NCBI RefSeq assembly: GCF_001528665.1 | Contig: NZ_BBYJ01000027.1 | Location: forward strand, 61,893-125,892 | DNA: 64,000 nucleotides | Reading direction: 5' to 3' | Origin: Microtetraspora malaysiensis | Lineage (GTDB): Bacteria; Actinomycetota; Actinomycetes; Streptosporangiales; Streptosporangiaceae | Shown here: positions 1 to 8,858 of the stretch, one piece after another | How positions within the stretch are numbered: position 1 is the stretch's first letter | Layout: the number at the start of each line of letters is the position of its first letter | The notes under the pieces: model-generated | The model's input: the letters and a program-made list of their open reading frames with translations, nothing else | The model's database searches: none | Told to the model about the DNA's origin: nothing | Translations under genes and position numbers: made by a program

Positions 1-148
1 TCACCCCCGGAGACGCCCGGGAGGAGGAACCGGACCCGGCCGAGGAGACCTCGCCCGCGTCTCAGGCGACCCGCACCGAGTAGTCCCCTCCGCGCGGAGT
101 TGCTCGCCTCCGGCCTCGCGTCCGGCGACTCGCCCAGGGGAGTCCCAG

Positions 149-2200
149 TCAGGATCGAGCCGGCGTGGGGGACAGGCCGGGGAAGCTTCCGTCGGGGAAG
201 GTGCCCGCGCCCGCCGTGCCGTCCGGCACGACCACCTCGTCGCCCTCGCCGAGACCCTCGACGATCTGGACGTACTGGTCTCCTTCGACACCGGTACGCA
301 CCTGGCGGCGGACGTCCTCGCCGCCGACCCGTACGGTCACCGTCGCCGTCCCGCCCGGTCCCGTCTCCACCGCACGTGCGGGGACGTAGACCGCGTTCTC
401 GGCCGCGCCGGTCGTCACCGAAACGTACGCCGTCTGGCCGGCGAGCAGGTTCTTCGGCCCGCTGGACAGAGCGACGCGTACGCCGTACCGGACGAGCTGG
501 TTGGCCGTCGTCGCGGTGATGTCGATGTGGGTGATGGTCCCGGCGAACTCCTGCCCGGGGTGGGTGTCCATGGTCACCGTGGCTCGCTGGCCGACCTTGA
601 GCTTGCCGACGTCGGACTCGGTGAACAGCGCGTTCACCTGGAGCTCGTCGAGGTTGCCGAGGGTGATGAACGCGGCGCCCGCGTTCGCCGTGTCTCCGGC
701 CTTGCCGCCGACGCTCATGACCGTTCCCCTGGACGGCGCCTTGATGGTCACTCCGGCCAGCGCCTCCTTGGCGCCCGACAGCTCGCGCTTGGCCGTGGCG
801 ACGTCGGCCTCGGCCTGCTCCACTGACACAGTCGCGCCGCCGGAGGGACCGCCTCCGTTGCGACCCTCGCCGACGGTGCCACCCGCGCCACCCGAGGACG
901 CGCCTCCGGAGCCGCCCTTGGCCGAGCCCCGGCCGTTCGATGTGTCGCCGCCGGAGCCGTTCGAACCGGTGGCACGGCCCGCGGTGGGCTTCCCGGTGTC
1001 GGAGGTGGGCTTCCCCGTGCCGGTCCCGCAGCCCGCGGCCGAGCCCGCCGTCGCGGACGGCTTCGCGGACGCGTTCCCGTCGCCGCTGGCCGCCGCGGAG
1101 CCGCCGCCCAGGATGCCGCCCGACGTGTCGCCGGCCGGGTTCCCGCCGACGGTGAGCATCTTGACGATGGTCTCGATGATGCCCTGGGTGATCGTCACCG
1201 TTTCCCTGACGGTCACCCGCTCGGTGACGACGACCGTCTGGGTGACGGTGACCGTGGGGACGGGCTCGGGCGCCTGGGTCGGCTCAGGCGCAGGCGCCTG
1301 GGACGGTTCGGGGGTGGGCTCGACTCCCGAGGCCGTCGGCTCCGGGTGCGTCCCCCGTGCGGGCCGCCGTGCTTCGGATCGCCCGGACGTGCCGGTCTTG
1401 GCCGATTCGGCCTCGGATGTCGCCGCCCTGGCCGATCCGTCCCCGCTTCGGGACGCGGACGACCCGCCTCCCCCGGCGGAGCGCCGTACGGCGTCGCGTA
1501 CGGGCTCGGACGTGGAGGTGATCGTGGTCGTGGCGATCGGCGACGGCTTCGACGTCGTCGTGGAGATGGGCGTCGGACGCGAGGTGGTCGTCGAGATCGG
1601 CACCGGCGCCGTCGTCACCACTGGAACGGGGGTCACCACGATCGGGTCGGCCGCCGAGGCCGAGGGGGCGGCCGCGGAGGGCCGGGGTGAGGCCGACGCG
1701 CTCTTCCCGGGCGGGCAGGAGGCCGCGGCCGAGGGCGTGGGGCCGGTGGAGGGGGTGGTGGACCGCTGGGGCGACGTCCGGTTCGGCGTGGAGGTGGTGG
1801 AGTCCGTGGAGGAGCTCTCCGCCTTCTCCGCGTTGTCGAGCGCCTCGTACGCGGCCGACAGCGCGGCGCGGGCCGCGAGGTAGCTCTCCTTGGCCTCGGT
1901 CGCGTCCACCCGGGCGAGGGCCTGTCCCGTCCGTACCTTCTGGCCGGGCTTCACGTACACCTTCCGCACCACGCCGGATGCGCCGAAGGACAGGTCGCGG
2001 CTGTGCGCGTCCACGGTGTTGCCGCTCGCGGAGACGACGGAGGTGACGTCGCCGCGTCTGGCGGCCACCAACTCGATCCTCGCGGTGGGGGCGGCATCGT
2101 CGCCGCCGCCGAGGAGGTAGACGCCGCCGCAGGCGAGTACGGCGCAGGCGAGAGCCAGACCTCCCGTGCGAAGGACCTTGGGCCGAACAGTCATGCGCAA
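149..2200 (-). CDS. HlyD/MacA-type efflux adaptor with a giant low-complexity insertion
   Basis: Membrane-fusion (periplasmic adaptor-like) protein of 683 residues. One N-terminal membrane anchor lies at about residues 13-31. The first lipoyl half follows (about 45-100), then a helix (about 105-128), a Pro/Ser/Thr/Gly-rich stretch of about 330 residues (129-457), the returning helix (458-482), the second lipoyl half with KAPSRGTV, and a beta-barrel with the family signature FTESDVGKLKVGQ. Adaptors of this family are normally 350-450 residues, so the insertion at the hairpin tip accounts for the excess. The insertion holds TTT/PST runs and a Val/Thr-rich patch near its middle. The gene is divergent from the MacAB-like operon across 159 bp, so the two may be co-regulated. 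Its partner transporter is not visible on the left. Confidence 0.85.
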   Translation of the reverse strand: MRMTVRPKVLRTGGLALACAVLACGGVYLLGGGDDAAPTARIELVAARRGDVTSVVSASGNTVDAHSRDLSFGASGVVRKVYVKPGQKVRTGQALARVDATEAKESYLAARAALSAAYEALDNAEKAESSSTDSTTSTPNRTSPQRSTTPSTGPTPSAAASCPPGKSASASPRPSAAAPSASAADPIVVTPVPVVTTAPVPISTTTSRPTPISTTTSKPSPIATTTITSTSEPVRDAVRRSAGGGGSSASRSGDGSARAATSEAESAKTGTSGRSEARRPARGTHPEPTASGVEPTPEPSQAPAPEPTQAPEPVPTVTVTQTVVVTERVTVRETVTITQGIIETIVKMLTVGGNPAGDTSGGILGGGSAAASGDGNASAKPSATAGSAAGCGTGTGKPTSDTGKPTAGRATGSNGSGGDTSNGRGSAKGGSGGASSGGAGGTVGEGRNGGGPSGGATVSVEQAEADVATAKRELSGAKEALAGVTIKAPSRGTVMSVGGKAGDTANAGAAFITLGNLDELQVNALFTESDVGKLKVGQRATVTMDTHPGQEFAGTITHIDITATTANQLVRYGVRVALSSGPKNLLAGQTAYVSVTTGAAENAVYVPARAVETGPGGTATVTVRVGGEDVRRQVRTGVEGDQYVQIVEGLGEGDEVVVPDGTAGAGTFPDGSFPGLSPTPARS

Positions 2201-2359
2201 AATGGTGATGGAGCCAGGTCATACCAGGCTCAGCCACGCCTGAGAGTTTTCTGTGCACGGCCGCGCCGCCGGACGTCAGGCGCGTACGAGCGGAGTTGTC
2301 AGCAAAGCTTCAGGCACGTCCGAAGTTGGCCCAAGCCCGGACCGGCAGGGTGAAGGCCC

Positions 2360-3550
2360 GTGAAGCTGTCGACCAGGCGCAGGGCGCTCATCGTGAACGG
2401 CACCCTCGGGGTGCTGGTGGCGGGTGGCGCGGTCGCCGCCTACCTCTCCCTCGCGGGCCCCGCCGGCCCGGCGAGCGCGTCCGGCGCCTCGACCGTGACC
2501 GTGGGGCGGGGAACGGTCCTCGACTCGGTCTCGGCCTCCGGCTCCCTGGAGAGCGCCCGGAGCGCGTCCCTCAACTTCCGCACCAGCGGGACCATCTCCT
2601 CGATCAGCGTCAAAGAGGGCCAGAAGGTCAAAAAGGGGCAGGTGCTGGCACGGCTGGACGGCTCCTCGCAGCGCGACGATCTCGCCGCCGCGTCCGCGAG
2701 CCTCAGCGTGGCCAAGGAGCAGAACGAGAGCCAGGCGACCGCCTCCAGCTATTCGCAGTACGTGAAGGCGCTCAACTCCTACAAGAGCGCCAAGCGGGCC
2801 CTGGCGGAGACCGTCCTCACGGCGCCGTTCAGCGCCACGGTCACCACGATCAACGGTGTGGTCGGGGACAACGCCGGATCCTCGTCCGGAGGCGGCGGTG
2901 GGGCCTCCTCCGGCGGCGGGGCGTCATCGGGCGGCGGCGGGAGCGGCGCGTCGGGTGGGAACTCGTCGGGCTCCGGACTGATCGAGCTGATCGACACCGC
3001 GAAGATGCAGATCGTCGGCAATTTCACCGAGTCCGACGTCACCAAGCTGAAGGTCGGTCAGGCGGCCACGATCTCCTTCGACGCTCTGGCGGGGGTGACC
3101 ACCCAGGGCAAGGTCGGCATCATCAACCCGGTCGCCGCCACGAGCAACAACGTCGTGCAGTATCCGGTGACCGTCACCCTCACCGAGATCCCCGACGGTG
3201 TACGGCTGGGCCAGACGGCCACGATCCAGGTGGTGGTCGGCAAGGCGGAGAACGTCCTGACCGTGCCGACCTCGGTGATCACCACCGCCGGAGGCCGTAC
3301 GAGCGTCACCGTGCTGCAGGACGGGCGGCAGGCCGCCCGGCCCGTGGAGGTGGGCGTCGCGGGCGACGGCGTCACGGAGATCAAGTCCGGCGTCGGGGAG
3401 GGCGACCAGGTGGTCCGTCCGGCCGTCACGCCGGGCGGGACCGGCGGATCCACCGGAGGCGGGGTCCGCCTGCAGGGAGGCTTCCCCGGCGGCGGTGGAA
3501 TGCCCGGCGGCATGACCGGGCGCGGCGGCGGATCGGGTGCCGGCAGATGA
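2360..3550 (+). CDS. MacA-like membrane-fusion adaptor of ABC exporter
   Basis: Adaptor subunit of 396 residues with a GTG start and an N-terminal membrane anchor (about residues 11-31). It has lipoyl halves separated by a short helical hairpin (about 115-150), a barrel with NFTESDVTKLKVGQ, and a membrane-proximal domain near the C-terminus. A Gly/Ser-rich loop of about 35 residues (about 175-208) interrupts the second lipoyl half, and the C-terminus is again Gly-rich. Its stop overlaps the ATPase start (ATGA), so translation of the two is probably coupled. In a Gram-positive cell it presumably links the MacB-like permease to the cell wall rather than to an outer-membrane channel; that role is inferred. 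Confidence 0.9.
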   Translation: MKLSTRRRALIVNGTLGVLVAGGAVAAYLSLAGPAGPASASGASTVTVGRGTVLDSVSASGSLESARSASLNFRTSGTISSISVKEGQKVKKGQVLARLDGSSQRDDLAAASASLSVAKEQNESQATASSYSQYVKALNSYKSAKRALAETVLTAPFSATVTTINGVVGDNAGSSSGGGGGASSGGGASSGGGGSGASGGNSSGSGLIELIDTAKMQIVGNFTESDVTKLKVGQAATISFDALAGVTTQGKVGIINPVAATSNNVVQYPVTVTLTEIPDGVRLGQTATIQVVVGKAENVLTVPTSVITTAGGRTSVTVLQDGRQAARPVEVGVAGDGVTEIKSGVGEGDQVVRPAVTPGGTGGSTGGGVRLQGGFPGGGGMPGGMTGRGGGSGAGR

Positions 3551-4410
3551 GCAGCCCGATGAACGGCCCGATGGACGGAGACCGGTACGGATCCGCCGGA
3601 TCCGCGAACCGGTGGGCGGGCGAGCCGATGAGCGAACCCGCCGAGGGGCCCGCGACCACGGCGGACCCGGTCCTTCTCATCCGCGACGTCACGAAGGTCT
3701 ACGGCGAGGGGGAGGCGACCGTACGCGCCCTGCGCGGCGTCTCGCTGACCGTCGAGCGCGGCGACTACGTGGCGATCATGGGTGCGTCCGGCTCCGGCAA
3801 GTCCACGCTGATGAACATCATCGGTTGTCTGGACGTGCCGACCACCGGGACGTACCTGCTCGGCGGCGCCGACGTGGGCGCGCTCGACGAGGTCAGGCTG
3901 GCTCGCGTACGCAACCGGCGGATCGGGTTCATCTTCCAGTCGTTCAACCTGATCCCCCGGATGAGCGCGCTGGCGAACGTCGAGCTCCCGCTCGCCTACG
4001 GCGGCGTGCGGGCGGCCGAGCGGCGCAGACGGGCGCTCGCCGCGCTGGGCCTGGTCGGCCTTTCCGACCGGGTGGGACACCAGCCGAACGAGCTGTCCGG
4101 CGGCCAGCAGCAGCGCGTCGCGGTCGCCCGCGCGCTCGTCACCTCACCGACGCTGCTGCTGGCCGACGAGCCGACCGGCGCCCTGGACAGCACGTCCACG
4201 AAAGACATCCTGGCGATCTTCGATCGGCTGAACCTGGGCGGCAAGACGATCGTCGTGATCACTCACGAGGACGACGTGGCCGCGCACGCCAAGCGGGTCG
4301 TCCGGCTGATGGACGGCCGGATCGTCGACGACCGCAGGCAGGCGCCGGTGGACGGGCCGCCGCCGCTGGTCGACGACCGATCCCCGACGGGAGCGATGAG
4401 CGAGCGATGA
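3547..4410 (+). CDS. ABC transporter ATP-binding protein, MacB/LolD type
   Basis: ATPase of 287 residues. An unstructured N-terminal leader of about 40 residues precedes the nucleotide-binding domain. Walker A is GASGSGKST, the Q-loop is FIFQSFNLIPRM, the signature is LSGGQQQR, Walker B is LLLADEPTGALDS, and the switch His is in VITHEDD. These are typical of the MacB/LolD branch that powers FtsX-like permeases. The ATG chosen at 3547 overlaps the adaptor stop and keeps the operon compact; internal ATGs at codons 5, 8 and 28 are possible but less likely. It overlaps the permease start by four bases at the other end. Confidence 0.93.
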   Translation: MSSPMNGPMDGDRYGSAGSANRWAGEPMSEPAEGPATTADPVLLIRDVTKVYGEGEATVRALRGVSLTVERGDYVAIMGASGSGKSTLMNIIGCLDVPTTGTYLLGGADVGALDEVRLARVRNRRIGFIFQSFNLIPRMSALANVELPLAYGGVRAAERRRRALAALGLVGLSDRVGHQPNELSGGQQQRVAVARALVTSPTLLLADEPTGALDSTSTKDILAIFDRLNLGGKTIVVITHEDDVAAHAKRVVRLMDGRIVDDRRQAPVDGPPPLVDDRSPTGAMSER

Positions 4411-5660
4411 ACGTCCTGGAGATCAGCCGGTTCGCCGTACGCGGCCTGACCGCGAACAAGATGCGCAGCGTCCTGACGATGCTCGGCATCCTCATCGGGG
4501 TCGCGGCGGTGATCCTGCTCGTCGCGGTCGGCCAGGGCTCGTCGGACTCGATCAAGCAGCGCATCCAGAGCCTGGGCGCGAACACGCTCACCGTCTCCGC
4601 GTCGTTCTCGGGCGGGTTCGGCGGCCCGGCGGGAGGTCGCGGCGGTGGCGGCGGCGCGGCCGGCCCGCGTACGCAGGCGCGCGGCCTCACCCTTGAGGAC
4701 GCCCGCGCCATCGCCGCCTCGGGTGACGCGCCCTCCGTCAAGAGCGTCTCGCCGGTCGTGACCTCCTCGTCCGCCACGACGACGTACGAAGGGGCGAGTC
4801 ACAGCATTTCCCAGGTCGTCGGTACATATCCGAGCTATTTCGAGGCGACCAACAAGCCGGTGACCTCGGGGGCGTACTTCACGAACCAGGACGTCACGGC
4901 GGTCCGCAAGGTCGTGGTCATCGGGAAGACGGTCGCCGACGAACTGTTCGGCCAGGTCGATCCGGTGGGCAAGAAGGTCAACATCCAGGGCGCCGCGTTC
5001 ACGGTCGTCGGGGTGCTCAAGGAGTCCGGTTCGACCGGCGGCCAGGACGCCGACGACATCGCCGTCGCCCCGCTGCCCGCCGTACAGCAGAGCCTGACCG
5101 GGTACGGCTCGCTGGGCAGCATCGTCGTGCAGGCCACGAGCGCCGAGGTGACGGACGTGGCCGAGGCGGAGATCACCGCGATCCTCGACCAGCGGCACGA
5201 CGTCACGGGGAACGCGACCGCGGACTATCGGATTCTCAACCAGGCCAGCCTGCAGGAGACGGTGACCGAGGCGACCGGGACGTTCACCGTGCTGCTCGCG
5301 GCGGTGGCGGCGATCAGCCTGCTCGTCGGCGGCATCGGCATCACGAACATCATGCTCGTGACCGTCACGGAACGGACCCGCGAGATCGGCATCCGCAAGG
5401 CGATCGGCGCTCCCCGGGGCGCGATCCTCGGCCAGTTCCTCATCGAGGCGACCCTGCTCAGCCTGGTCGGCGGCCTGCTCGGGGTCGGTGTGGCCGTCGC
5501 GGGCAGTCAGTTCACGATCGCCGGGGTGCAGCCGGTCATCGTGCCGCAGTCGATCGTGCTGGCTCTTGGTGTCTCGGTCGCCATCGGCCTGTTCTTCGGC
5601 AGCTATCCCGCCAACCGCGCCGCGAAGCTGCGCCCGATCGAGGCACTGCGCTTCGAGTGA
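4407..5660 (+). CDS. FtsX-like/MacB permease of ABC exporter
   Basis: Permease of 417 residues in MacB topology. A first membrane segment (about residues 21-42, LTMLGILIGVAAVILL) is followed by a long extracytoplasmic MacB core domain (about 45-280). Three more segments near the C-terminus contain the family motif around TERTREIGIRKAIGA. A Gly-rich stretch (about 70-85) follows the first segment. The ATGA overlap with the ATPase shows it is the cognate membrane subunit. Such exporters use mechanotransmission to expel peptides, lipids or antibiotics; the substrate cannot be read from sequence. Confidence 0.92.
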   Translation: MNVLEISRFAVRGLTANKMRSVLTMLGILIGVAAVILLVAVGQGSSDSIKQRIQSLGANTLTVSASFSGGFGGPAGGRGGGGGAAGPRTQARGLTLEDARAIAASGDAPSVKSVSPVVTSSSATTTYEGASHSISQVVGTYPSYFEATNKPVTSGAYFTNQDVTAVRKVVVIGKTVADELFGQVDPVGKKVNIQGAAFTVVGVLKESGSTGGQDADDIAVAPLPAVQQSLTGYGSLGSIVVQATSAEVTDVAEAEITAILDQRHDVTGNATADYRILNQASLQETVTEATGTFTVLLAAVAAISLLVGGIGITNIMLVTVTERTREIGIRKAIGAPRGAILGQFLIEATLLSLVGGLLGVGVAVAGSQFTIAGVQPVIVPQSIVLALGVSVAIGLFFGSYPANRAAKLRPIEALRFE

Positions 5661-5702
5661 CCCCGCGCGGTGACCGAGACGAGCACCAGACCAGGAGATG
5701 AA

Positions 5703-6380
5703 ATGAGCAGAGCGAAGGCCGGGGCGCACGAGCCCGAGGCCGAGATGCCGGCGGCGGAGCTGCTGGACACCTCGCCGTTCGGCGACGAGCCCGAGCCGGA
5801 GCCCGAGGCGCGGCCGGCCAGGCGGGGGATGTCGAAGGTCACCCTCGCGCTCGGCGCCGGCGTGGTGCTCATGGCGGGCGTGCTCATCGGCATCCAGGCC
5901 CAGAAGGCGTGGGGGACGGCGTCCCCGTCCGGCGCCGCGTCCATGGCGGGGAACGGCGCCGCGCGCGGACTCGCCGGGGGCTTCGGCGGCGGCGGCGGCA
6001 CGGGCCGCGGCTTCGGCGGCGGCATGCCCGGCGGCTTCCCCGGGGGCGGCCAGGGCTCCCAGCGGGGTCAGGGCCCGCAGGGGCAGGACGGCCAGGGCCC
6101 GCAGGGGCAGGGCGGCCAGGACCAGCCCGGCAGGGCCGGAGCGTCCGGCGGCATGACCGTCGGCACGGTCAAGCTCGTGGACGGCGCCAAGGTCTACGTC
6201 CAGACCGCGGGCGGCACCATCGTCACGGTCAGGACCAGCGGCGACACGAAGGTGCAGGTCACCAAGGCCGGAAAGGTCGCCGATCTCAAGGTCGGCGGCC
6301 AGGTCGTCGTCACCGGCCCCACCGACGACGAAGGAGCGGTGGACGCCACCTCGGTCGTCCAGAGCGCCAGGAACCGCTAG
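5703..6380 (+). CDS. Membrane-anchored Gly-rich protein with DUF5666-like C-terminal domain
   Basis: Protein of 225 residues. It has an acidic cytoplasmic N-terminus (about 1-40), one transmembrane segment (about 43-63, VTLALGAGVVLMAGVLIG), a Gly/Gln-rich linker (about 75-140) and a small beta-rich C-terminal domain starting near GGMTVGTVKLVDG. That domain resembles DUF5666/OB-like domains often found beside MacAB-type exporters. ATG 5703 is preferred over an in-frame GTG at 5670 because GGAG lies six bases upstream of the ATG. It sits between the permease and the response regulator in the same operon, which suggests an accessory or sensing role; this is inferred. Confidence 0.75.
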   Translation: MSRAKAGAHEPEAEMPAAELLDTSPFGDEPEPEPEARPARRGMSKVTLALGAGVVLMAGVLIGIQAQKAWGTASPSGAASMAGNGAARGLAGGFGGGGGTGRGFGGGMPGGFPGGGQGSQRGQGPQGQDGQGPQGQGGQDQPGRAGASGGMTVGTVKLVDGAKVYVQTAGGTIVTVRTSGDTKVQVTKAGKVADLKVGGQVVVTGPTDDEGAVDATSVVQSARNR

Positions 6381-6455
6381 CGAGAGCCGGCCCTTACGCA
6401 CCCCGCCGGCCCCAGCGGCAGGGACGCGGACCGACCCCCGAAAGGAGAACATCAG

Positions 6456-7145
6456 ATGAAACCGGAGGCACGTCTGCTCGTCGTGGACGACGAGCCCAAC
6501 ATCAGGGAACTGCTCTCTGTGAGCTTGAGATACGCCGGCTTCGAGGTGGTGACCGCCTCCGACGGCCAGGAGGCCGTCCAGATCGCCGAGCGGGTACGGC
6601 CCGACCTGATGGTGCTGGACGTCATGCTGCCCGACATGGACGGCTTCGCGGTCAGCGGCCGGCTCAGGGACGCCGGACGGCGGATCCCGGTGGTGTTCCT
6701 GACCGCGCGGGACGCCACGGGCGACAAGGTCGCCGGGCTGTCCCTGGGCGACGACTATGTGACCAAGCCCTTCAGCCTGGAGGAGGTCCTGGCCCGGATC
6801 CGGGCGGTGCTGCGTCGTACGCGCGGGGAGGGCCCCCATTCCAGCCGGTTGCAGGTCGCCGACCTGGAGATGGACGAGGAGGCGCACCAGGTCTGGCGCG
6901 GCGGCCGGCAGGTACGGCTCTCGCCCACCGAGTTCAAGCTGCTGCACTATTTCATGATCAATCAGGGCCGGGTGCTGTCGAAGGCCCAGATCCTCGACCA
7001 CGTGTGGCACTACGACTTCGGCGGCGACCGCAACGTGGTGGAGTCGTACGTCTCCTATCTGCGGCGGAAGATCGACACGGTGGATCCCAAGCTCATCCAC
7101 ACGCTTCGCGGCGTGGGCTATGTCCTCCGTGCGCCCCGTCGCTGA
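6456..7145 (+). CDS. OmpR/PhoB-family response regulator
   Basis: Response regulator of 229 residues. The receiver domain carries the acidic pair D11-D12, the phospho-acceptor D55 (VLDVML) and the conserved Lys (K104 in VTKPF). A winged-helix trans_reg_C domain (about 130-226) ends in RGVGYVLR. A strong AAAGGAG lies upstream of the ATG. The next gene, a histidine kinase, starts 26 bases before this one ends, so the pair is certainly co-translated. Position behind the exporter genes implies it controls them; no operator was identified. Confidence 0.95.
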   Translation: MKPEARLLVVDDEPNIRELLSVSLRYAGFEVVTASDGQEAVQIAERVRPDLMVLDVMLPDMDGFAVSGRLRDAGRRIPVVFLTARDATGDKVAGLSLGDDYVTKPFSLEEVLARIRAVLRRTRGEGPHSSRLQVADLEMDEEAHQVWRGGRQVRLSPTEFKLLHYFMINQGRVLSKAQILDHVWHYDFGGDRNVVESYVSYLRRKIDTVDPKLIHTLRGVGYVLRAPRR

Positions 7146-8622
7146 GATCAAGCGGCGGCTCGCCCGCACTCCTCTCTGGCTCCGCCTGGTCGGGGCCACG
7201 CTGCTGCTGGTGACGCTCGCGATCGCGCTCACCGGTGGCTTCGCCGTGCAGTTGCTGCGCGGCTATCTGATCGACCGGGTGGACCGGCAGCTCACGGCCT
7301 TCACCCGGCCCAAGGCCGTCCCGCAGGGGGACCAGGACCGGGTGACGCCGACCCCCGGCGGGACGCGGCCCCAGCGGCAGCCGGGCTTCTACTACATCGT
7401 TCTGCTGGACGCGCAGGGCCACGCCGTACGGACCGTGCAGGAGCCCCCGAACGTCGATCCGCCCGTCCTGCCCCGCCTCACGACCGGTGTCGCCGAGCGG
7501 ATGCGCCGCACGCTGTTCACCGCCGTCTCGCGCTCCGGAGGGCAGTGGCGCGTGGTCGCCATCGGCGAGCCGGACGGCGTCACCCGAGTCGTCGCGGTCA
7601 GCCTCGCCGAGATCGAGGGGACCGTCTCCCAACTCGTCGTCATCGTGGCCGGGGTCGGCCTCGGGGTGATCGTCGCGCTCGGCCTGGCCTGCTACTGGCT
7701 CGTACGGCGCAGCCTGCGCCCCCTCGGCGAGATCGAGCGTACGGCGCAGGCGATCGCGGGTGGCGACCTGTCCCGGCGGCTCCCGCTGCGGCACCGCCGT
7801 ACGGAGATCGGACGGCTGGGCCGGGCGATCAACGGCATGCTGTCCCAGATTGAGTCGGCGTTCCGCGACCGCGAGAAGTCGGAGGCGATGGCGCGCCAGT
7901 CCGCGTACGACGCGCGGCGGTCCGAGGAGCGGATGCGCCGGTTCGTGGCCGACGCGTCGCATGAACTGCGCACCCCGCTCACGTCGATCCGCGGGTTCGC
8001 CGAGCTGTACCGGCAGGAGCGCTCCCAGGACCCGGCCGTGGTGCTGCGCCGGATCGAGGACGAGGCGGCCCGGATGGGTCTCCTCGTGGACGACCTGCTG
8101 CTGCTCGCCCGGCTGGACCAGCAGCGCCCGCTGGAACGGCGGGCCGTGGACGTGCTCAGCCTGGCGGCGGGGGCCGCGCTGGACGCGCAGACGCTGGCCC
8201 CGGATCGTGAGATCGACTTCGTCCGGCTGGACGGCTCCGACGGCCCGGTGAAGGCGCTGGGAGACGAGCACCGGCTCCGCCAGGTGATCGGCAACCTGGT
8301 GGGCAACGCCCTGCGCCACACCCCGCCGGGCACGGCCTTCCGGGTCGGGGTGGGAACGCTGCCCGACGACGGCTCCGGAAGCGGCGAGACGGTCCTGATC
8401 GAGGTGGCCGACGAGGGGCCGGGCCTGCGCGAGGAGCAGGCCGAGCGCATCTTCGAGCGGTTCTACCGCGCGGATCCGGCGCGCAGCCGCGCCGACACGG
8501 GCGGCACGGGGCTCGGGCTGTCCATCGCGGCGGCCATCGTGCAGGCGCACGGCGGCACCATCACCGCCGAGTCCCCGCCGGGCGGGGGAGCCGTCTTCCA
8601 GGTCCGCCTCCCGGCCTGCTGA
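7120..8622 (+). CDS. Sensor histidine kinase
   Basis: Membrane histidine kinase of 500 residues, cognate to the overlapping response regulator. TM1 lies at about 23-45 and is followed by an extracellular sensor region (about 46-165). TM2 (about 168-192) leads into a HAMP domain. The dimerisation box has H281 in ASHELRTPLTSIRGF. The ATPase domain has an N-box (GNLVGNALRHTP), G1 (DEGPGL), an F-box (FERFYRAD) and G2 (GGTGLGLS). ATG 7120 is used; GTG 7129 is an alternative. Typical of actinobacterial TrcS/CseC-like kinases that sense envelope stress or antimicrobial compounds; the signal is unknown. Confidence 0.93.
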   Translation: MSSVRPVAEIKRRLARTPLWLRLVGATLLLVTLAIALTGGFAVQLLRGYLIDRVDRQLTAFTRPKAVPQGDQDRVTPTPGGTRPQRQPGFYYIVLLDAQGHAVRTVQEPPNVDPPVLPRLTTGVAERMRRTLFTAVSRSGGQWRVVAIGEPDGVTRVVAVSLAEIEGTVSQLVVIVAGVGLGVIVALGLACYWLVRRSLRPLGEIERTAQAIAGGDLSRRLPLRHRRTEIGRLGRAINGMLSQIESAFRDREKSEAMARQSAYDARRSEERMRRFVADASHELRTPLTSIRGFAELYRQERSQDPAVVLRRIEDEAARMGLLVDDLLLLARLDQQRPLERRAVDVLSLAAGAALDAQTLAPDREIDFVRLDGSDGPVKALGDEHRLRQVIGNLVGNALRHTPPGTAFRVGVGTLPDDGSGSGETVLIEVADEGPGLREEQAERIFERFYRADPARSRADTGGTGLGLSIAAAIVQAHGGTITAESPPGGGAVFQVRLPAC

Positions 8623-8777
8623 GACGCGCGCGGATCCCACCCGCGTCCGGTTCCCACCCGCACCCGGCTACCCCCGAGCCGGATCCCGCCCGCGCCCGGG
8701 TCCTCCCACGCATCCGGTCGGACCGGTTTACAGACGATCCTCAGCGGCGCCCGATGCGGCTCCAAGTTTTCTGCGCT

Positions 8778-8832
8778 GAAGTGGATCGCCGTACGCGAGC
8801 GGCGCGAAACCGGAGACCGCTCGCGTCACTTC
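8778..8832. terminator. Two-part inverted repeat between kinase and lipoprotein genes
   Basis: A 10-bp perfect stem (8793-8802 with 8817-8826, ACGCGAGCGG and its complement) sits inside an outer 6-bp stem (8778-8783 with 8827-8832), with a one-sided bulge of nine bases. It lies just before the lipoprotein start. It may end the exporter operon or act as a 5' leader structure; there is no U-run. Confidence 0.45.
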
Positions 8833-8858
8833 TGAGGTGAAAGGCCGGGTGGATCACC

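Noticed and set aside
1..148. Gene at the left edge
   Set aside because: Open frames exist on both strands, but none has a start, family motif or clear bias; left unannotated.
4263..7232. Very long minus-strand open frame (989 codons)
   Set aside because: It lies opposite the permease, DUF5666-like and response regulator genes, which have clear families. Its sequence is His/Arg/Asp-rich antisense text, as expected opposite high-GC genes.
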